Below, one piece after another: positions 1 through 6,889 of a stretch of DNA of 19,310 nucleotides. The notes below the pieces were generated by a model, which ran no database searches, was not told the DNA's origin, and was given only the letters and a program-made list of their open reading frames with translations. The position numbers and the translations under genes were made by a program. Positions within the stretch are counted from its first letter, which is position 1; each line of letters begins with the position of its first letter. Source of the stretch: Mycobacterium sp. GTDB taxonomy: Bacteria; Actinomycetota; Actinomycetes; Mycobacteriales; Mycobacteriaceae. The stretch covers positions 1 through 19,310 of the forward strand of contig JAHFVB010000021.1 in assembly GCA_023264755.1 (NCBI GenBank). Reading direction: 5' to 3'.

Positions 1-518
1 ACATCCCCGCCGCCGACCCCCAGGACCCGGGCACCCTCTGCGGTCCGGTGATCTCGGCCAAGCAGCAGTCGCGCATCCTCGGCTACATCCAGAAGGGCGT
101 CGACGAGGGCGCCACCATGCTGGTCGGCAGCACGGAGGCGCCCAAGCAGTTCGACAAGGGGTTCTGGGTCAGCCCAACGCTGTTCACCAACGTCGACAAC
201 ACGATGACCATCGCGCAGGAGGAGATCTTCGGACCCGTCCTGGTGGTGATTCCCTACGACGACGAGGACGACGCGGTCGGGATCGCCAACGACAGCGTGT
301 ACGGCCTGGCCGGCAACGTGATGTCGAGCTCCCTGGAGAGGTCGCTTGCCGTCGCCCGCCGGCTGCGGGCGGGGTTCATCGGGCTCAACGGCACCGCGGG
401 CTACGGCGCGGACACGCCGTTCGGCGGCTACAAGGCCAGCGGCGTCGGACGCCAGAACGGCGTGTCCGGCTTCCACCAGTACACCGAGATCAAGTCCGTC
501 GCCTACCCGGCCCAATAG
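1..518 (+). CDS. aldehyde dehydrogenase family protein, 3' part only
   Basis: The reading frame is already open at base 3 and runs to TAG at 516-518, so this is the C-terminal ~171 residues of a gene starting outside the window. The ATG at 48 lies inside the protein and is not the start. The segment QEEIFGPV holds the conserved Glu-Ile-Phe-Gly-Pro of the NAD(P)-dependent aldehyde dehydrogenase superfamily, whose Glu contacts the nicotinamide ribose. It is followed by the usual NDSVYGLAG and PFGGYKASGVGRQNG blocks of the oligomerisation/C-terminal region. The catalytic Cys lies upstream, off the window. The enzyme would oxidise an aldehyde to a carboxylic acid in the cytosol; the substrate cannot be read from this part. 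It sits 24 nt upstream of a P450 gene on the same strand. A shared operon is likely, in which the dehydrogenase could finish oxidations begun by the P450s; that link is inference. Confidence 0.95.
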   Translation, partial: IPAADPQDPGTLCGPVISAKQQSRILGYIQKGVDEGATMLVGSTEAPKQFDKGFWVSPTLFTNVDNTMTIAQEEIFGPVLVVIPYDDEDDAVGIANDSVYGLAGNVMSSSLERSLAVARRLRAGFIGLNGTAGYGADTPFGGYKASGVGRQNGVSGFHQYTEIKSVAYPAQ

Positions 519-529
519 CACTCAGCTGC

Positions 530-535
530 AAGGAG
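530..535 (+). promoter_or_regulatory. Shine-Dalgarno AAGGAG for the first P450 gene
   Basis: AAGGAG is followed by a 7-nt spacer to the ATG at 543. It is a near-consensus site in the 24-nt gap after the aldehyde dehydrogenase stop, and it fixes the P450 start at 543. No promoter-like element is evident in this gap, which supports co-transcription with the upstream gene. Confidence 0.75.
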
Positions 536-542
536 TTCAAGC

Positions 543-1766
543 ATGGAACAGCTTTTCGACGACCTGGAGGACTTCGGGTCGTTCGACGACGCCGTCTCGG
601 GCGACGTGCGCGACCCGTATCCCGAGTTGGCCCGGCTCCGACGCGAGGAGCCGATCCAGCGGATCGACATGTCCGCGATGCCCGGTGAGGAAGGCAAGCC
701 GGTATTCATCGTCTACCGCTACGAGGATGCCCAGCAGATGCTGCGGGACAACCTGACGTTCTCGTCGTCGGGGGTCATCGCGGCGTTCGGACCGGTCCTC
801 GGTGAGCGCGTGATGCTCGGCATGGACGAACCGGTGCATGGCAGGCTGCGTTCGCTGGTGTCGAAGGCGTTCTCGCAGAAGGCCCTTGCGCGTTGGCAAG
901 ACGAACTGGTCGGCCGCGTCGGCAACGAATTGATCGACGGGTTCGCGGCCAACGGCAAGGCCGACCTGGTCAAGGAGTTCACCTTCGACTACCCGAGCCG
1001 GATCATCGCCGGCCTGCTGGGGCTGCCGGAGCAGGACTACCCGCAGTTCCAGCGCTGGTCGATCTCGCTGTTGAGCTGGATCATGAACCCGGAGCGGGGG
1101 CTGGCCGCGGCGGCCGCGCTGTGTGACTACTTCGCGCCGATCCTGGAGTCCCGCCGCGCCGAGCCGAAGGACGACCTGATCAGCCTGCTGGCCGAGGCGG
1201 AGATCGACGGGGAGAAGCTGACGGACGACGAGATCTTCTCGTTCCTGCGGCTGCTGCTACCCGCCGGAGTGGAGACCACGTATCGGTCGCTGGGGAATCT
1301 CCTCTTCGCGCTGCTGTCGGATCCGTCGCAGTTGGACGCCGTTCGCGCCGGTCGCTCCCTGCTGCCCCAGGCCATCGAGGAGGCGGTGCGCTGGAATCCG
1401 CCGCTGCTCACCATCACCCGGACCACCACGTGCGATACCGAACTCGGCGGCGTACACATTCCCGAGGGGTGCTCGGTGTTGCCGATGCTCGGTTCGACGA
1501 ACCGCCAGGAGGATCGGTGGGGCGACCCGGACCAGTTCAACATCTTCCGCACGCCCAAGGGGAACCTCGGCTGGGGCCACGGGGTGCACGTCTGCCTCGG
1601 GATGCACCTGGCACGGCTCGAGATGCGCACTGCCGTCAACCTTCTGCTGGACCGGCTGCCCAATCTGCGGATGGATCCCGATGGCGACGACCCGCACATC
1701 CGGGGCCAGGTGTTCCGGTCGCCGACATCACTGCCCGTGCTGTTCGACCCGGTGGTGACCCGATGA
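543..1766 (+). CDS. cytochrome P450 (first of a tandem pair)
   Basis: A 407-residue protein of normal length for a soluble bacterial class I P450, with no membrane anchor. The I-helix oxygen-activation motif AGVETT is at 241-246 and the K-helix ExxR at 280-283 (EAVR). The heme-thiolate loop is WGHGVHVCLG at 344-353, with Cys351 as axial ligand. The first position of this loop is Trp344 where almost all P450s have Phe. Such enzymes hydroxylate hydrophobic substrates with electrons from a ferredoxin and ferredoxin reductase; neither partner gene is in the window. The start is supported by AAGGAG 7 nt upstream. The stop overlaps the next P450's ATG (ATGA at 1763-1766), so the two are probably translated together. 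I do not recognise the CYP family. The position between an aldehyde dehydrogenase and a flavin oxidase suggests catabolism of a small hydrophobic compound, which is inference. Confidence 0.95.
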   Translation: MEQLFDDLEDFGSFDDAVSGDVRDPYPELARLRREEPIQRIDMSAMPGEEGKPVFIVYRYEDAQQMLRDNLTFSSSGVIAAFGPVLGERVMLGMDEPVHGRLRSLVSKAFSQKALARWQDELVGRVGNELIDGFAANGKADLVKEFTFDYPSRIIAGLLGLPEQDYPQFQRWSISLLSWIMNPERGLAAAAALCDYFAPILESRRAEPKDDLISLLAEAEIDGEKLTDDEIFSFLRLLLPAGVETTYRSLGNLLFALLSDPSQLDAVRAGRSLLPQAIEEAVRWNPPLLTITRTTTCDTELGGVHIPEGCSVLPMLGSTNRQEDRWGDPDQFNIFRTPKGNLGWGHGVHVCLGMHLARLEMRTAVNLLLDRLPNLRMDPDGDDPHIRGQVFRSPTSLPVLFDPVVTR

Positions 1767-3049
1767 CTCAGCTCGACAGATCGGGCGCCGACTTCGAGAC
1801 AGTCGACTACTTCTTCGACCAGTCGCTGGTGCCCGACCCCTACCCGTACTACGACTACCTACGCTCCCAATGCCCAGTGCGGCCGGCGACCCCGCACGGC
1901 GTGCTCGCTGTCACCGGTCATGCCGAAGCGCTTGCCGCGTACAAGGATCCGGCCATGTCGTCCTGCGTGGCCGTCGCGGGTCCGTTCCCGCCGCTACCGT
2001 TCACGCCCGAAGGCGACGACATCAGTGCGCAGATCGAGGCGCACCGCGCCGAGATCCCGATGGCCGAGCACGTCGTCACCATGGATTCCGACCTTCACGC
2101 CAAGACCCGCGGGCTGCTGAACAAGCTCATCACGCCAAAACGGTTGAGCGAGAACGAAGAATTCATGTGGCGATTGGCCGACCAGCAGCTCGATACGTTC
2201 ATCGACGACGGTTCGTGCGAGTTCATGGAGGGCTACGCGAAACCCTTTGCCATGCTGGTCATAGCCGACCTGCTCGGCGTTCCGTTGGAGGATCACATCC
2301 AGTTCCGCAGGGTGTTGGGCAACGAGGTCGTCGGCGAGATCGGCGCCGAGGACACCGTCGCGCACAATCCGTTGGCATGGCTGGACGACAAGTTCCGCGA
2401 GTACATCAGCGATCGTCGCCGAGAGCCGCGCGCTGACGTGCTGACCGAGCTAGCCGCCGCGACCTACCCCGATGGCGCGGTGCCCGAGATAGAGGAGGTC
2501 GTCAAGCTCTCGACCTTCCTCTTCGCCGCAGGCATGGAGACGACGACCAAACTGCTCAGCACTGCCATGCGGGTGACTGCGGAGCGCTCGGACATTCAAC
2601 AGTCACTTCGTGACAACCGGGCCCAGATTCCCGGCTTCCTCGAGGAGGCCTTGCGGACGGAGAGCCCCGTCAAGAGTCACTTCCGGCTTGCTCGCACCAC
2701 GACGAGCGTTGGGGGAGTAGAGATTCCGGCGGGCACGATCATCATGATGCTCCCGAGCGCTAGCAACCGTGATCCGCGCAAGTTCGACAATCCCCATGAG
2801 TTTCAACACGACCGTCGCAACGTACGCGAGCACGTCGCTTTCGGTCGCGGCCCACATTCGTGCCCAGGGGCGCCGCTGGCGCGTTCGGAAGCGCGGATCT
2901 CGATGAATCGGATTCTCGATCGGATGGCCGACATCCGGATCGACGAATCCGTCCACGGGGCGGCGGGGCACCGCAACTACACCTACGATCCGACGTTCAT
3001 CATGCGGGGGCTGTCCAATCTGCACGTGAGGTTCACGCCCGTTCAATAG
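1763..3049 (+). CDS. cytochrome P450 (second of a tandem pair)
   Basis: A 428-residue P450 starting at the ATG of an ATGA overlap with the preceding P450. The frame is open further upstream to 1430, but that stretch lies inside the first P450 and has no P450 character. The I-helix motif AGMETT is at 256-261 and ExxR at 295-298 (EALR). The heme loop FGRGPHSCPG is at 360-369 with Cys367 as heme ligand, so all core motifs are canonical. It is clearly diverged from the first P450 (heme loop HSCPG versus HVCLG, different N-terminus), so the pair is not a recent duplication. Translational coupling suggests matched amounts and consecutive or parallel oxidations of related substrates. No ferredoxin gene is adjacent. 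The CYP family and substrate are unknown to me. The following gene starts about 110 nt downstream on the same strand. Confidence 0.95.
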   Translation: MTQLDRSGADFETVDYFFDQSLVPDPYPYYDYLRSQCPVRPATPHGVLAVTGHAEALAAYKDPAMSSCVAVAGPFPPLPFTPEGDDISAQIEAHRAEIPMAEHVVTMDSDLHAKTRGLLNKLITPKRLSENEEFMWRLADQQLDTFIDDGSCEFMEGYAKPFAMLVIADLLGVPLEDHIQFRRVLGNEVVGEIGAEDTVAHNPLAWLDDKFREYISDRRREPRADVLTELAAATYPDGAVPEIEEVVKLSTFLFAAGMETTTKLLSTAMRVTAERSDIQQSLRDNRAQIPGFLEEALRTESPVKSHFRLARTTTSVGGVEIPAGTIIMMLPSASNRDPRKFDNPHEFQHDRRNVREHVAFGRGPHSCPGAPLARSEARISMNRILDRMADIRIDESVHGAAGHRNYTYDPTFIMRGLSNLHVRFTPVQ

Positions 3050-3159
3050 CCATGGCCGGCTCGGCCGCGGAAACCGCGACCCCCAACAATTCCGAACAGC
3101 TCCGAATCGGCGACCTGTGATGAGGTCACGGGGCCCGGGTGCGAACAATTGGGATCGTG

Positions 3160-4080
3160 GTGAACCGAATCCAAGCCCTGTTGGGGGTCGAGTACCCCGT
3201 CGTGCAAGCCCCGATGACCTACATCGCCCGAGCCGCGTTGGCCGCGGCGGTATCGCAAGCCGGCGGGTTGGGCATGATCGAAACCCTCACCGAGGAAGGT
3301 CGAGCGGACCTACGCCGGGTGCGTGCGCTGACCGACCGGCCCGTCGCGGCCAATCTGATGATCCAGGGCTGGAAGAAGGACCCGTCGATCGTCGACGTGC
3401 TGGCCGAGGCGGGCGTGCGCCACGTCTTCACCTCGGCAGGCGATCCGGCGTTGTTCACCGCGCCGCTGCACGACGCCGGCATGACCGTCGTCCACGTCGT
3501 CGGCTCGCTCAAGGGCGCCCAGAAGGCGGCCGACGCGGGAGTGGACGCGCTGGTGGTCGAGGGCGTGGAGGGCGGTGGATTCAAGGCCGCGCTCGGCGCT
3601 TCGACCATGGTGTTGCTACCGCTGGTCGCCGAACGCATCGACCTGCCGATCATCGCCGCGGGCGGGGTGTGTGATGCCCGGTCTGCGGCGGCGGCCGTCG
3701 TACTGGGAGCCGAGGGCGTCCAACTGGGCACGCGGATGCTGGCCAGCCAGGAGGCGGCCGTGCACGCGAACTTCAAGAACGCCATCGTCGCGGCCGACGA
3801 CGCCGGCACAGTGCTGCTCGACATCCCCGGCAACCCGACCATGCGGGTGCTGCGCACGGGCTTGGCGGCCCGCGTGGCAGCCGACGATCCCGGGGCGCGA
3901 CTGCTGGGGCGCATCACCGAGCTCTACTTCGACGGGGACCTCGAGGCCAGCGTCGCCAACACCGGTCAGGTGTCGGCGCGGATCGTCGACCTCCCGCCGG
4001 TGGCCGAACTGGTGCGCGACATCTGGGGCGGCATCGCGGCGGCCCTGGACTCGGCCTCGGCGCGGCAGGGCAGTCCCTGA
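3160..4080 (+). CDS. nitronate monooxygenase / 2-nitropropane dioxygenase-like FMN protein
   Basis: A TIM-barrel flavoprotein of about 306 residues. The N-terminus has the family signature I-x-x-L-L-G-V-E-Y-P-V-V-Q-A-P-M (residues 4-19). The phosphate-binding segments IIAAGGVCDARS (164-175) and LGAEGVQLGTR (182-192) are typical of NMO/FabK-like FMN proteins. Family members oxidise alkyl nitronates or, in the FabK branch, reduce enoyl-ACP. The usual E-x-G-G-H motif reads EGVEGGGF at 134-141, so the active-site His is Phe141. The exact reaction is therefore uncertain, and many proteins carrying the NMO name do not act on nitronates. Start choice: GTG at 3160 puts the signature where the family expects it. 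GTG codons at 3157 and 3139 (313 residues) are in-frame alternatives, and no site has a strong Shine-Dalgarno sequence. Probably co-oriented with the P450 operon but separated by 110 nt. Confidence 0.85.
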   Translation: MNRIQALLGVEYPVVQAPMTYIARAALAAAVSQAGGLGMIETLTEEGRADLRRVRALTDRPVAANLMIQGWKKDPSIVDVLAEAGVRHVFTSAGDPALFTAPLHDAGMTVVHVVGSLKGAQKAADAGVDALVVEGVEGGGFKAALGASTMVLLPLVAERIDLPIIAAGGVCDARSAAAAVVLGAEGVQLGTRMLASQEAAVHANFKNAIVAADDAGTVLLDIPGNPTMRVLRTGLAARVAADDPGARLLGRITELYFDGDLEASVANTGQVSARIVDLPPVAELVRDIWGGIAAALDSASARQGSP

Positions 4081-4113
4081 CCCCAGGTGGCTCGGACAGC
4101 GGTCGGGCTCGGG

Positions 4114-4908
4114 TCAGGGTCCGATGACGCGCCCCAGCCACTTCTGGCTGAGCGCCGCGTAGGTGCCGTCGTTGGCGATGACGGCGAGCCACTGATTCAC
4201 CCATTGTTGAGTCATCGCAGCAGTGCCGGGGACCAGATACGCCTTCTGGGCGAAGGTGAACGGGTGATCGAGTCCGACACCGCAAAGTTCGGGGTGTTGT
4301 GTCGTCTGCCAACGGATTTCACTGGCGTCGGTGATCATCGCATCGGCGTCGTTGCCGATGATTCGATCGAAGATGGTGTTGTTGTCGGGGTATTCCACGA
4401 CGGTGGCGTGCTTGAGGTTCGCCTTGTCGAAGTCGGCATTGGTACCGCCCGGGTTGACCACGACTCTGACCCCGGGCCGATCGATGTCGGCCAACGTCCG
4501 ATACTTCGCCGCCTCGGCGCACCGCACGACGGCGGCCTTGCCGTCACGCAGGTAGGGCGCCGAATACCTGGCCCGCTTCGCCCGGTCGAGGGTGACGGTG
4601 ATACCGCCCATCGCCACATCGCAGCGCTCGTCCAAGTCGCTCATCAGGGTCGGCCACGTGGTCGGTACCAGGTCGAGCCGTACACCCAGGCGTGCGGCGA
4701 GGTCGCGGGCCAGGTCGACGTCCAGTCCGCTCCACTGCCCCTGCGGATCACGAAACGTATAGGGCCGATAGTCGCCCGTGCTGCAGACGCGCACCACGCC
4801 TGCGCCGAGGATGCGGTCGAGGTCGGAGCGCGGGGCCTGCTGCTGGCATGCGCTCGCCGCCAACGCGAGCGGCAGCGCGAGGCAGGCGATGAATCGCAAC
4901 GGCTTCAC
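4114..4908 (-). CDS. PheC-like cyclohexadienyl dehydratase / SBP_bac_3-fold lipoprotein
   Basis: A 264-residue exported lipoprotein. The GTG at 4908 is preferred because GAGG lies 8 nt upstream and it gives a compact signal peptide ending in a lipobox (A-A-S-A-C, Cys21). A GTG at 4929 would add seven residues. The mature part has the type 3 solute-binding fold of polar-amino-acid binding proteins. It matches the recalled Pseudomonas PheC sequence along nearly its whole length: LDRIL, GDYRPYTF, WPTLM, YSAPYLRDGK, VNPGGTN, HPELC and QKAYLVP. The T-D-x-x-E segment carrying PheC's proposed general-acid Glu is kept (Glu197 here). Two cysteines, in VVRCAEA and HPELC, match cysteines in PheC and may form a disulfide. 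PheC makes phenylpyruvate from prephenate, or Phe from arogenate, outside the cytoplasm. There are no permease or ATPase genes nearby, which favours an enzyme over a transporter receptor, but a binding protein remains possible. Confidence 0.8.
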   Translation of the reverse strand: MKPLRFIACLALPLALAASACQQQAPRSDLDRILGAGVVRVCSTGDYRPYTFRDPQGQWSGLDVDLARDLAARLGVRLDLVPTTWPTLMSDLDERCDVAMGGITVTLDRAKRARYSAPYLRDGKAAVVRCAEAAKYRTLADIDRPGVRVVVNPGGTNADFDKANLKHATVVEYPDNNTIFDRIIGNDADAMITDASEIRWQTTQHPELCGVGLDHPFTFAQKAYLVPGTAAMTQQWVNQWLAVIANDGTYAALSQKWLGRVIGP

Positions 4909-4991
4909 CGGTTCAGCCTCGCACGCCACCCGCGCTGGACGAATCGCTGCGGCGAACGTGCGGTGGTGAGAACGAGTCGGGGACCGCCCCG

Positions 4992-5012
4992 CTCGCCGGG
5001 CTCTGCGGCGAG
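4992..5012 (-). terminator. possible hairpin after the SnoaL-TetR-MBL operon
   Basis: CTCGCC (4992-4997) and GGCGAG (5007-5012) form a perfect 6-bp stem with a 9-nt loop. It lies one base beyond the stop codon of the last operon gene, reading on the minus strand. There is no T-run after it, so it is at best a weak or non-canonical terminator, as is common in mycobacteria. Confidence 0.3.
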
Positions 5013-5013
5013 T

Positions 5014-5499
5014 TCAGAACGCGCTCAGCACCGTTCGCGAACCCAGCGGTGCTTGCAGCCTCACCTCGAGGGTGGCCGGTACGACGATCATGGTGCACAT
5101 CCGGTGTACCGCTGCGGGGTGGGTGCCCTCCTGCAGCTGCACCGTCACTGAGTCGGCGGTCTCGTTCGCCACGGCGTGCACCCCGGAACAATCCGGCGAG
5201 CCGAGCCAGAATTGGACGATCAGGGCATCGTCCGACTGGCCTCGGCTCCACGCGTCGGCGGGTAGTGGACGGATGCCGACGAGGGCCGGGTCGTCGGTCG
5301 CGACGAGCGCGCCGGCGCTGGGCTCGACCTGCGGTATCGGATGGCCGACCGGACTGGCCGACGCTCTCGCGTCGCACGTGACGAACCCGACCACCACCAC
5401 CACCACCGACCCGGTCCCCAGCAGGCTCAGGAGCCCGGCCACCCACTGCGGGCGCCGGCCGAAGCTCGGCGCCCGGGGGTGCGTGCATCGCGGGCTCAA
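5014..5499 (-). CDS. small membrane-anchored or secreted protein of unknown function
   Basis: A 161-residue protein not assigned to a named family. It has a basic N-terminus, one hydrophobic segment at about residues 19-41 containing six consecutive Val, and a ~120-residue region that should lie outside the membrane. That region carries Cys104 and Cys135, a likely disulfide pair, within [13 protein letters not shown] and R-x-x-x-x-x-P-L-G-S-R-T-V blocks. Similar small exported actinobacterial proteins exist, but I know no function for them. The start is TTG at 5499, whose TTGA overlaps the stop of the upstream hydrolase gene by 4 nt. That arrangement matches the two GTGA overlaps in the same operon and supports this unusual start codon. 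It is the last gene of the TetR-controlled operon. A run of six ACC triplets (5390-5407 on the + strand) encodes the poly-Val core. Confidence 0.75.
   Translation of the reverse strand: MSPRCTHPRAPSFGRRPQWVAGLLSLLGTGSVVVVVVGFVTCDARASASPVGHPIPQVEPSAGALVATDDPALVGIRPLPADAWSRGQSDDALIVQFWLGSPDCSGVHAVANETADSVTVQLQEGTHPAAVHRMCTMIVVPATLEVRLQAPLGSRTVLSAF
5390..5407. repeat. (ACC)6 trinucleotide microsatellite
   Basis: Six perfect ACC units on the + strand. On the coding (minus) strand they give GTG/GTC codons for the Val run inside the membrane segment of the 161-residue protein. A unit gained or lost would stay in frame and change the helix length by one residue. Confidence 0.85.
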
Positions 5500-6281
5500 G
5501 CGCTGGTCGCGATGGCCTCGGCCAATAGCGTCGGGTCGTGGGCCGACACGATGAACAGCTCGGGATCCCTACGCGCATACAGCTCGGCAAGCCGGGAATG
5601 ATTGTCGCGCACCTGTTTCCGATCGAACGCGATCACCGATTCGGAGAGCTTGATGGAACGGGGCACGGGCGTGCTTCCGTCCAGAGTGCCGCGGTAGTAG
5701 AACGCGTCGCCGCAGTGCAATATCCAGCGGTGTCCGGCATCGACGGCGACGCAGGCGTGGCCACGGGTATGGCCGGGGAGCGACACCAACACGATTCCCG
5801 GGGCGATCGCGTCGAGCTCCTTGGCTGCTGCGAAACCCCGCCACCGCTCGCCGGTGGGCTCGTGCTCGACCAGCTTCGGGCCGTGCGCCCACTGCCTGGG
5901 CTGGAAGCGGAACCGCTCCGATCGAGTGGGCGGACGCATCGCCCCCAGCACTTCGGCGGCGGTGACGTGCACCTGGGCGTCGGGGAAGTCGGAAAGCCCA
6001 CCGATGTGGTCGATGTCGAAGTGAGTGGTGATGATGTGGCGGACGTCGTCGCGCTGAAAGCCGAGCCGCTCGACCTGGCGGGCGGCGGTCTCGTCGGCGT
6101 CGAACAGCGGCCGCAACAGGTGCCGGCTGGGTCCGATGCGGGACGGATCTGCACAGTCCTCCAGCCCGTAGCCCGAATCGACCAGGACCAGTCCGTTGTC
6201 GGTCTCGACCAAGAGCACGTGACAGACGACCGGCGCCCCCGGGGGCTTCATGGTGCCGCAGTTGAGGTGATGGACCTTCAC
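5496..6281 (-). CDS. metallo-beta-lactamase fold hydrolase (lactonase-like)
   Basis: A 261-residue cytosolic protein without a signal peptide. The metal-site motif is [10 protein letters not shown] at 86-95, followed by G-H-T-R-G-H at 170-175, C-G-D-A-F at 190-194 and a C-terminal S-A-H-D. These are the expected zinc/iron ligand blocks of the MBL-fold superfamily. The first motif is HxDxDH rather than HxHxDH: Asp89 replaces the second His. The overall layout is nearest to MBL proteins annotated as N-acyl homoserine lactone or other lactone hydrolases; glyoxalase II-like thioester hydrolysis is an alternative. The substrate is unknown. The start is GTG at 6281, in a GTGA overlap with the tetR stop, and its own stop overlaps the next gene's TTG. 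Being in the regulator's operon suggests it acts on a small molecule that the TetR protein senses, which is inference. Confidence 0.88.
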   Translation of the reverse strand: MKVHHLNCGTMKPPGAPVVCHVLLVETDNGLVLVDSGYGLEDCADPSRIGPSRHLLRPLFDADETAARQVERLGFQRDDVRHIITTHFDIDHIGGLSDFPDAQVHVTAAEVLGAMRPPTRSERFRFQPRQWAHGPKLVEHEPTGERWRGFAAAKELDAIAPGIVLVSLPGHTRGHACVAVDAGHRWILHCGDAFYYRGTLDGSTPVPRSIKLSESVIAFDRKQVRDNHSRLAELYARRDPELFIVSAHDPTLLAEAIATSA

Positions 6282-6889
6282 GGCAAAATCCTTTTCGTCA
6301 GAACGTGCTCGACTTCGGCCCGGCAGGCGTCCAGCTCGAGTTCGTCATCAAGCATCGACTGCAGCGCCACCCCGCGCAACATTCCTATGATGACGGTCGC
6401 CGTGGCGAGTGGGTCGACCGATCCCGCGAACTCGCCTGCGGCGACGCCGCGCTCGATGCGCTTGGCGAGCTCGTCGCGGAACGCACGGTCCGCCGCCAGC
6501 ATGGTCGACCGCACTTCGGGTTCGCCCGAGGACACCGCATCGGCCCACAGCAGCAGGCGCGCCCGGTTGGCCGGTCGGGGGTCGCGGAGCTCGTGAAAAT
6601 ACGCCCTCACCAGCCCCAGGGCCTGATCGAGCGCGCTGTCCGACGCGCTTTCGCCGAATACCTCGGCCCGGAATCCGGACGTCACCGACGCGACGAGCCG
6701 CTGCATCATCGCGCCCTTGGATCCGAAGTGGTGGGTGGCCAAGCCCCGGCTGTAACCCGCGCGCTCACCGACGTTGGCGAGGGTGAAGCCGGACGGCCCG
6801 ACCTCCGCGATCAGTTCGGCGGCCGCCGCCAGCAAGCGGTGCTCGGCCTCGGTGCGGCGCTGCTCCTGGGTGCGACGGGTTTCGGTCAC
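6278..6889 (-). CDS. TetR/AcrR family transcriptional regulator
   Basis: A 203-residue TetR-type repressor. The N-terminal helix-turn-helix spans residues ~36-57 ([16 protein letters not shown] then H-H-F-G-S-K), the classic TetR pattern ending in a Tyr/His-Phe-x-x-K recognition segment. Residues ~65-200 form the variable all-helical ligand-binding and dimerisation domain. It sits between the SnoaL-like gene and the MBL gene, overlapping both by GTGA, so it is made from the same mRNA. A 26-bp palindrome at 7365-7390, immediately upstream of the first operon gene, is the obvious operator candidate. Autorepression of the whole operon, relieved by a ligand that the SnoaL and MBL enzymes may handle, is the simplest model. 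The ligand is unknown. Confidence 0.93.
   Translation of the reverse strand: MTETRRTQEQRRTEAEHRLLAAAAELIAEVGPSGFTLANVGERAGYSRGLATHHFGSKGAMMQRLVASVTSGFRAEVFGESASDSALDQALGLVRAYFHELRDPRPANRARLLLWADAVSSGEPEVRSTMLAADRAFRDELAKRIERGVAAGEFAGSVDPLATATVIIGMLRGVALQSMLDDELELDACRAEVEHVLTKRILP

Noticed and set aside
1430..1762. N-terminal extension of the second P450
   Set aside because: The stretch is the out-of-frame reading of the first P450 and encodes Arg/Pro-rich sequence without P450 features. The ATGA overlap start at 1763 is far better.
3066..3078. Hairpin CGCGG-AAA-CCGCG after the second P450 as terminator
   Set aside because: The stem is only 5 bp with no T-run, and such hairpins are frequent by chance at this GC content.
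4081..4113. Bidirectional terminator between the convergent NMO-like and PheC-like genes
   Set aside because: Only a direct repeat of GGCTCGG is visible. No stable inverted repeat fits in the 33-base gap.
4114..4908. Receptor of an amino-acid ABC transporter
   Set aside because: The fold fits, but there is no permease or ATPase gene on either side and the closest recalled sequence is the enzyme PheC. It is kept only as an alternative.
4087..5151. 354-codon frame on the + strand opposite the PheC-like gene
   Set aside because: The minus strand encodes a protein with signal peptide, lipobox and family motifs. The + frame has none and runs across a gene boundary.
5538..6596. 352-codon frame on the + strand opposite the MBL and TetR genes
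   Set aside because: It spans two real minus-strand genes with clear motifs and shows no domain of its own.
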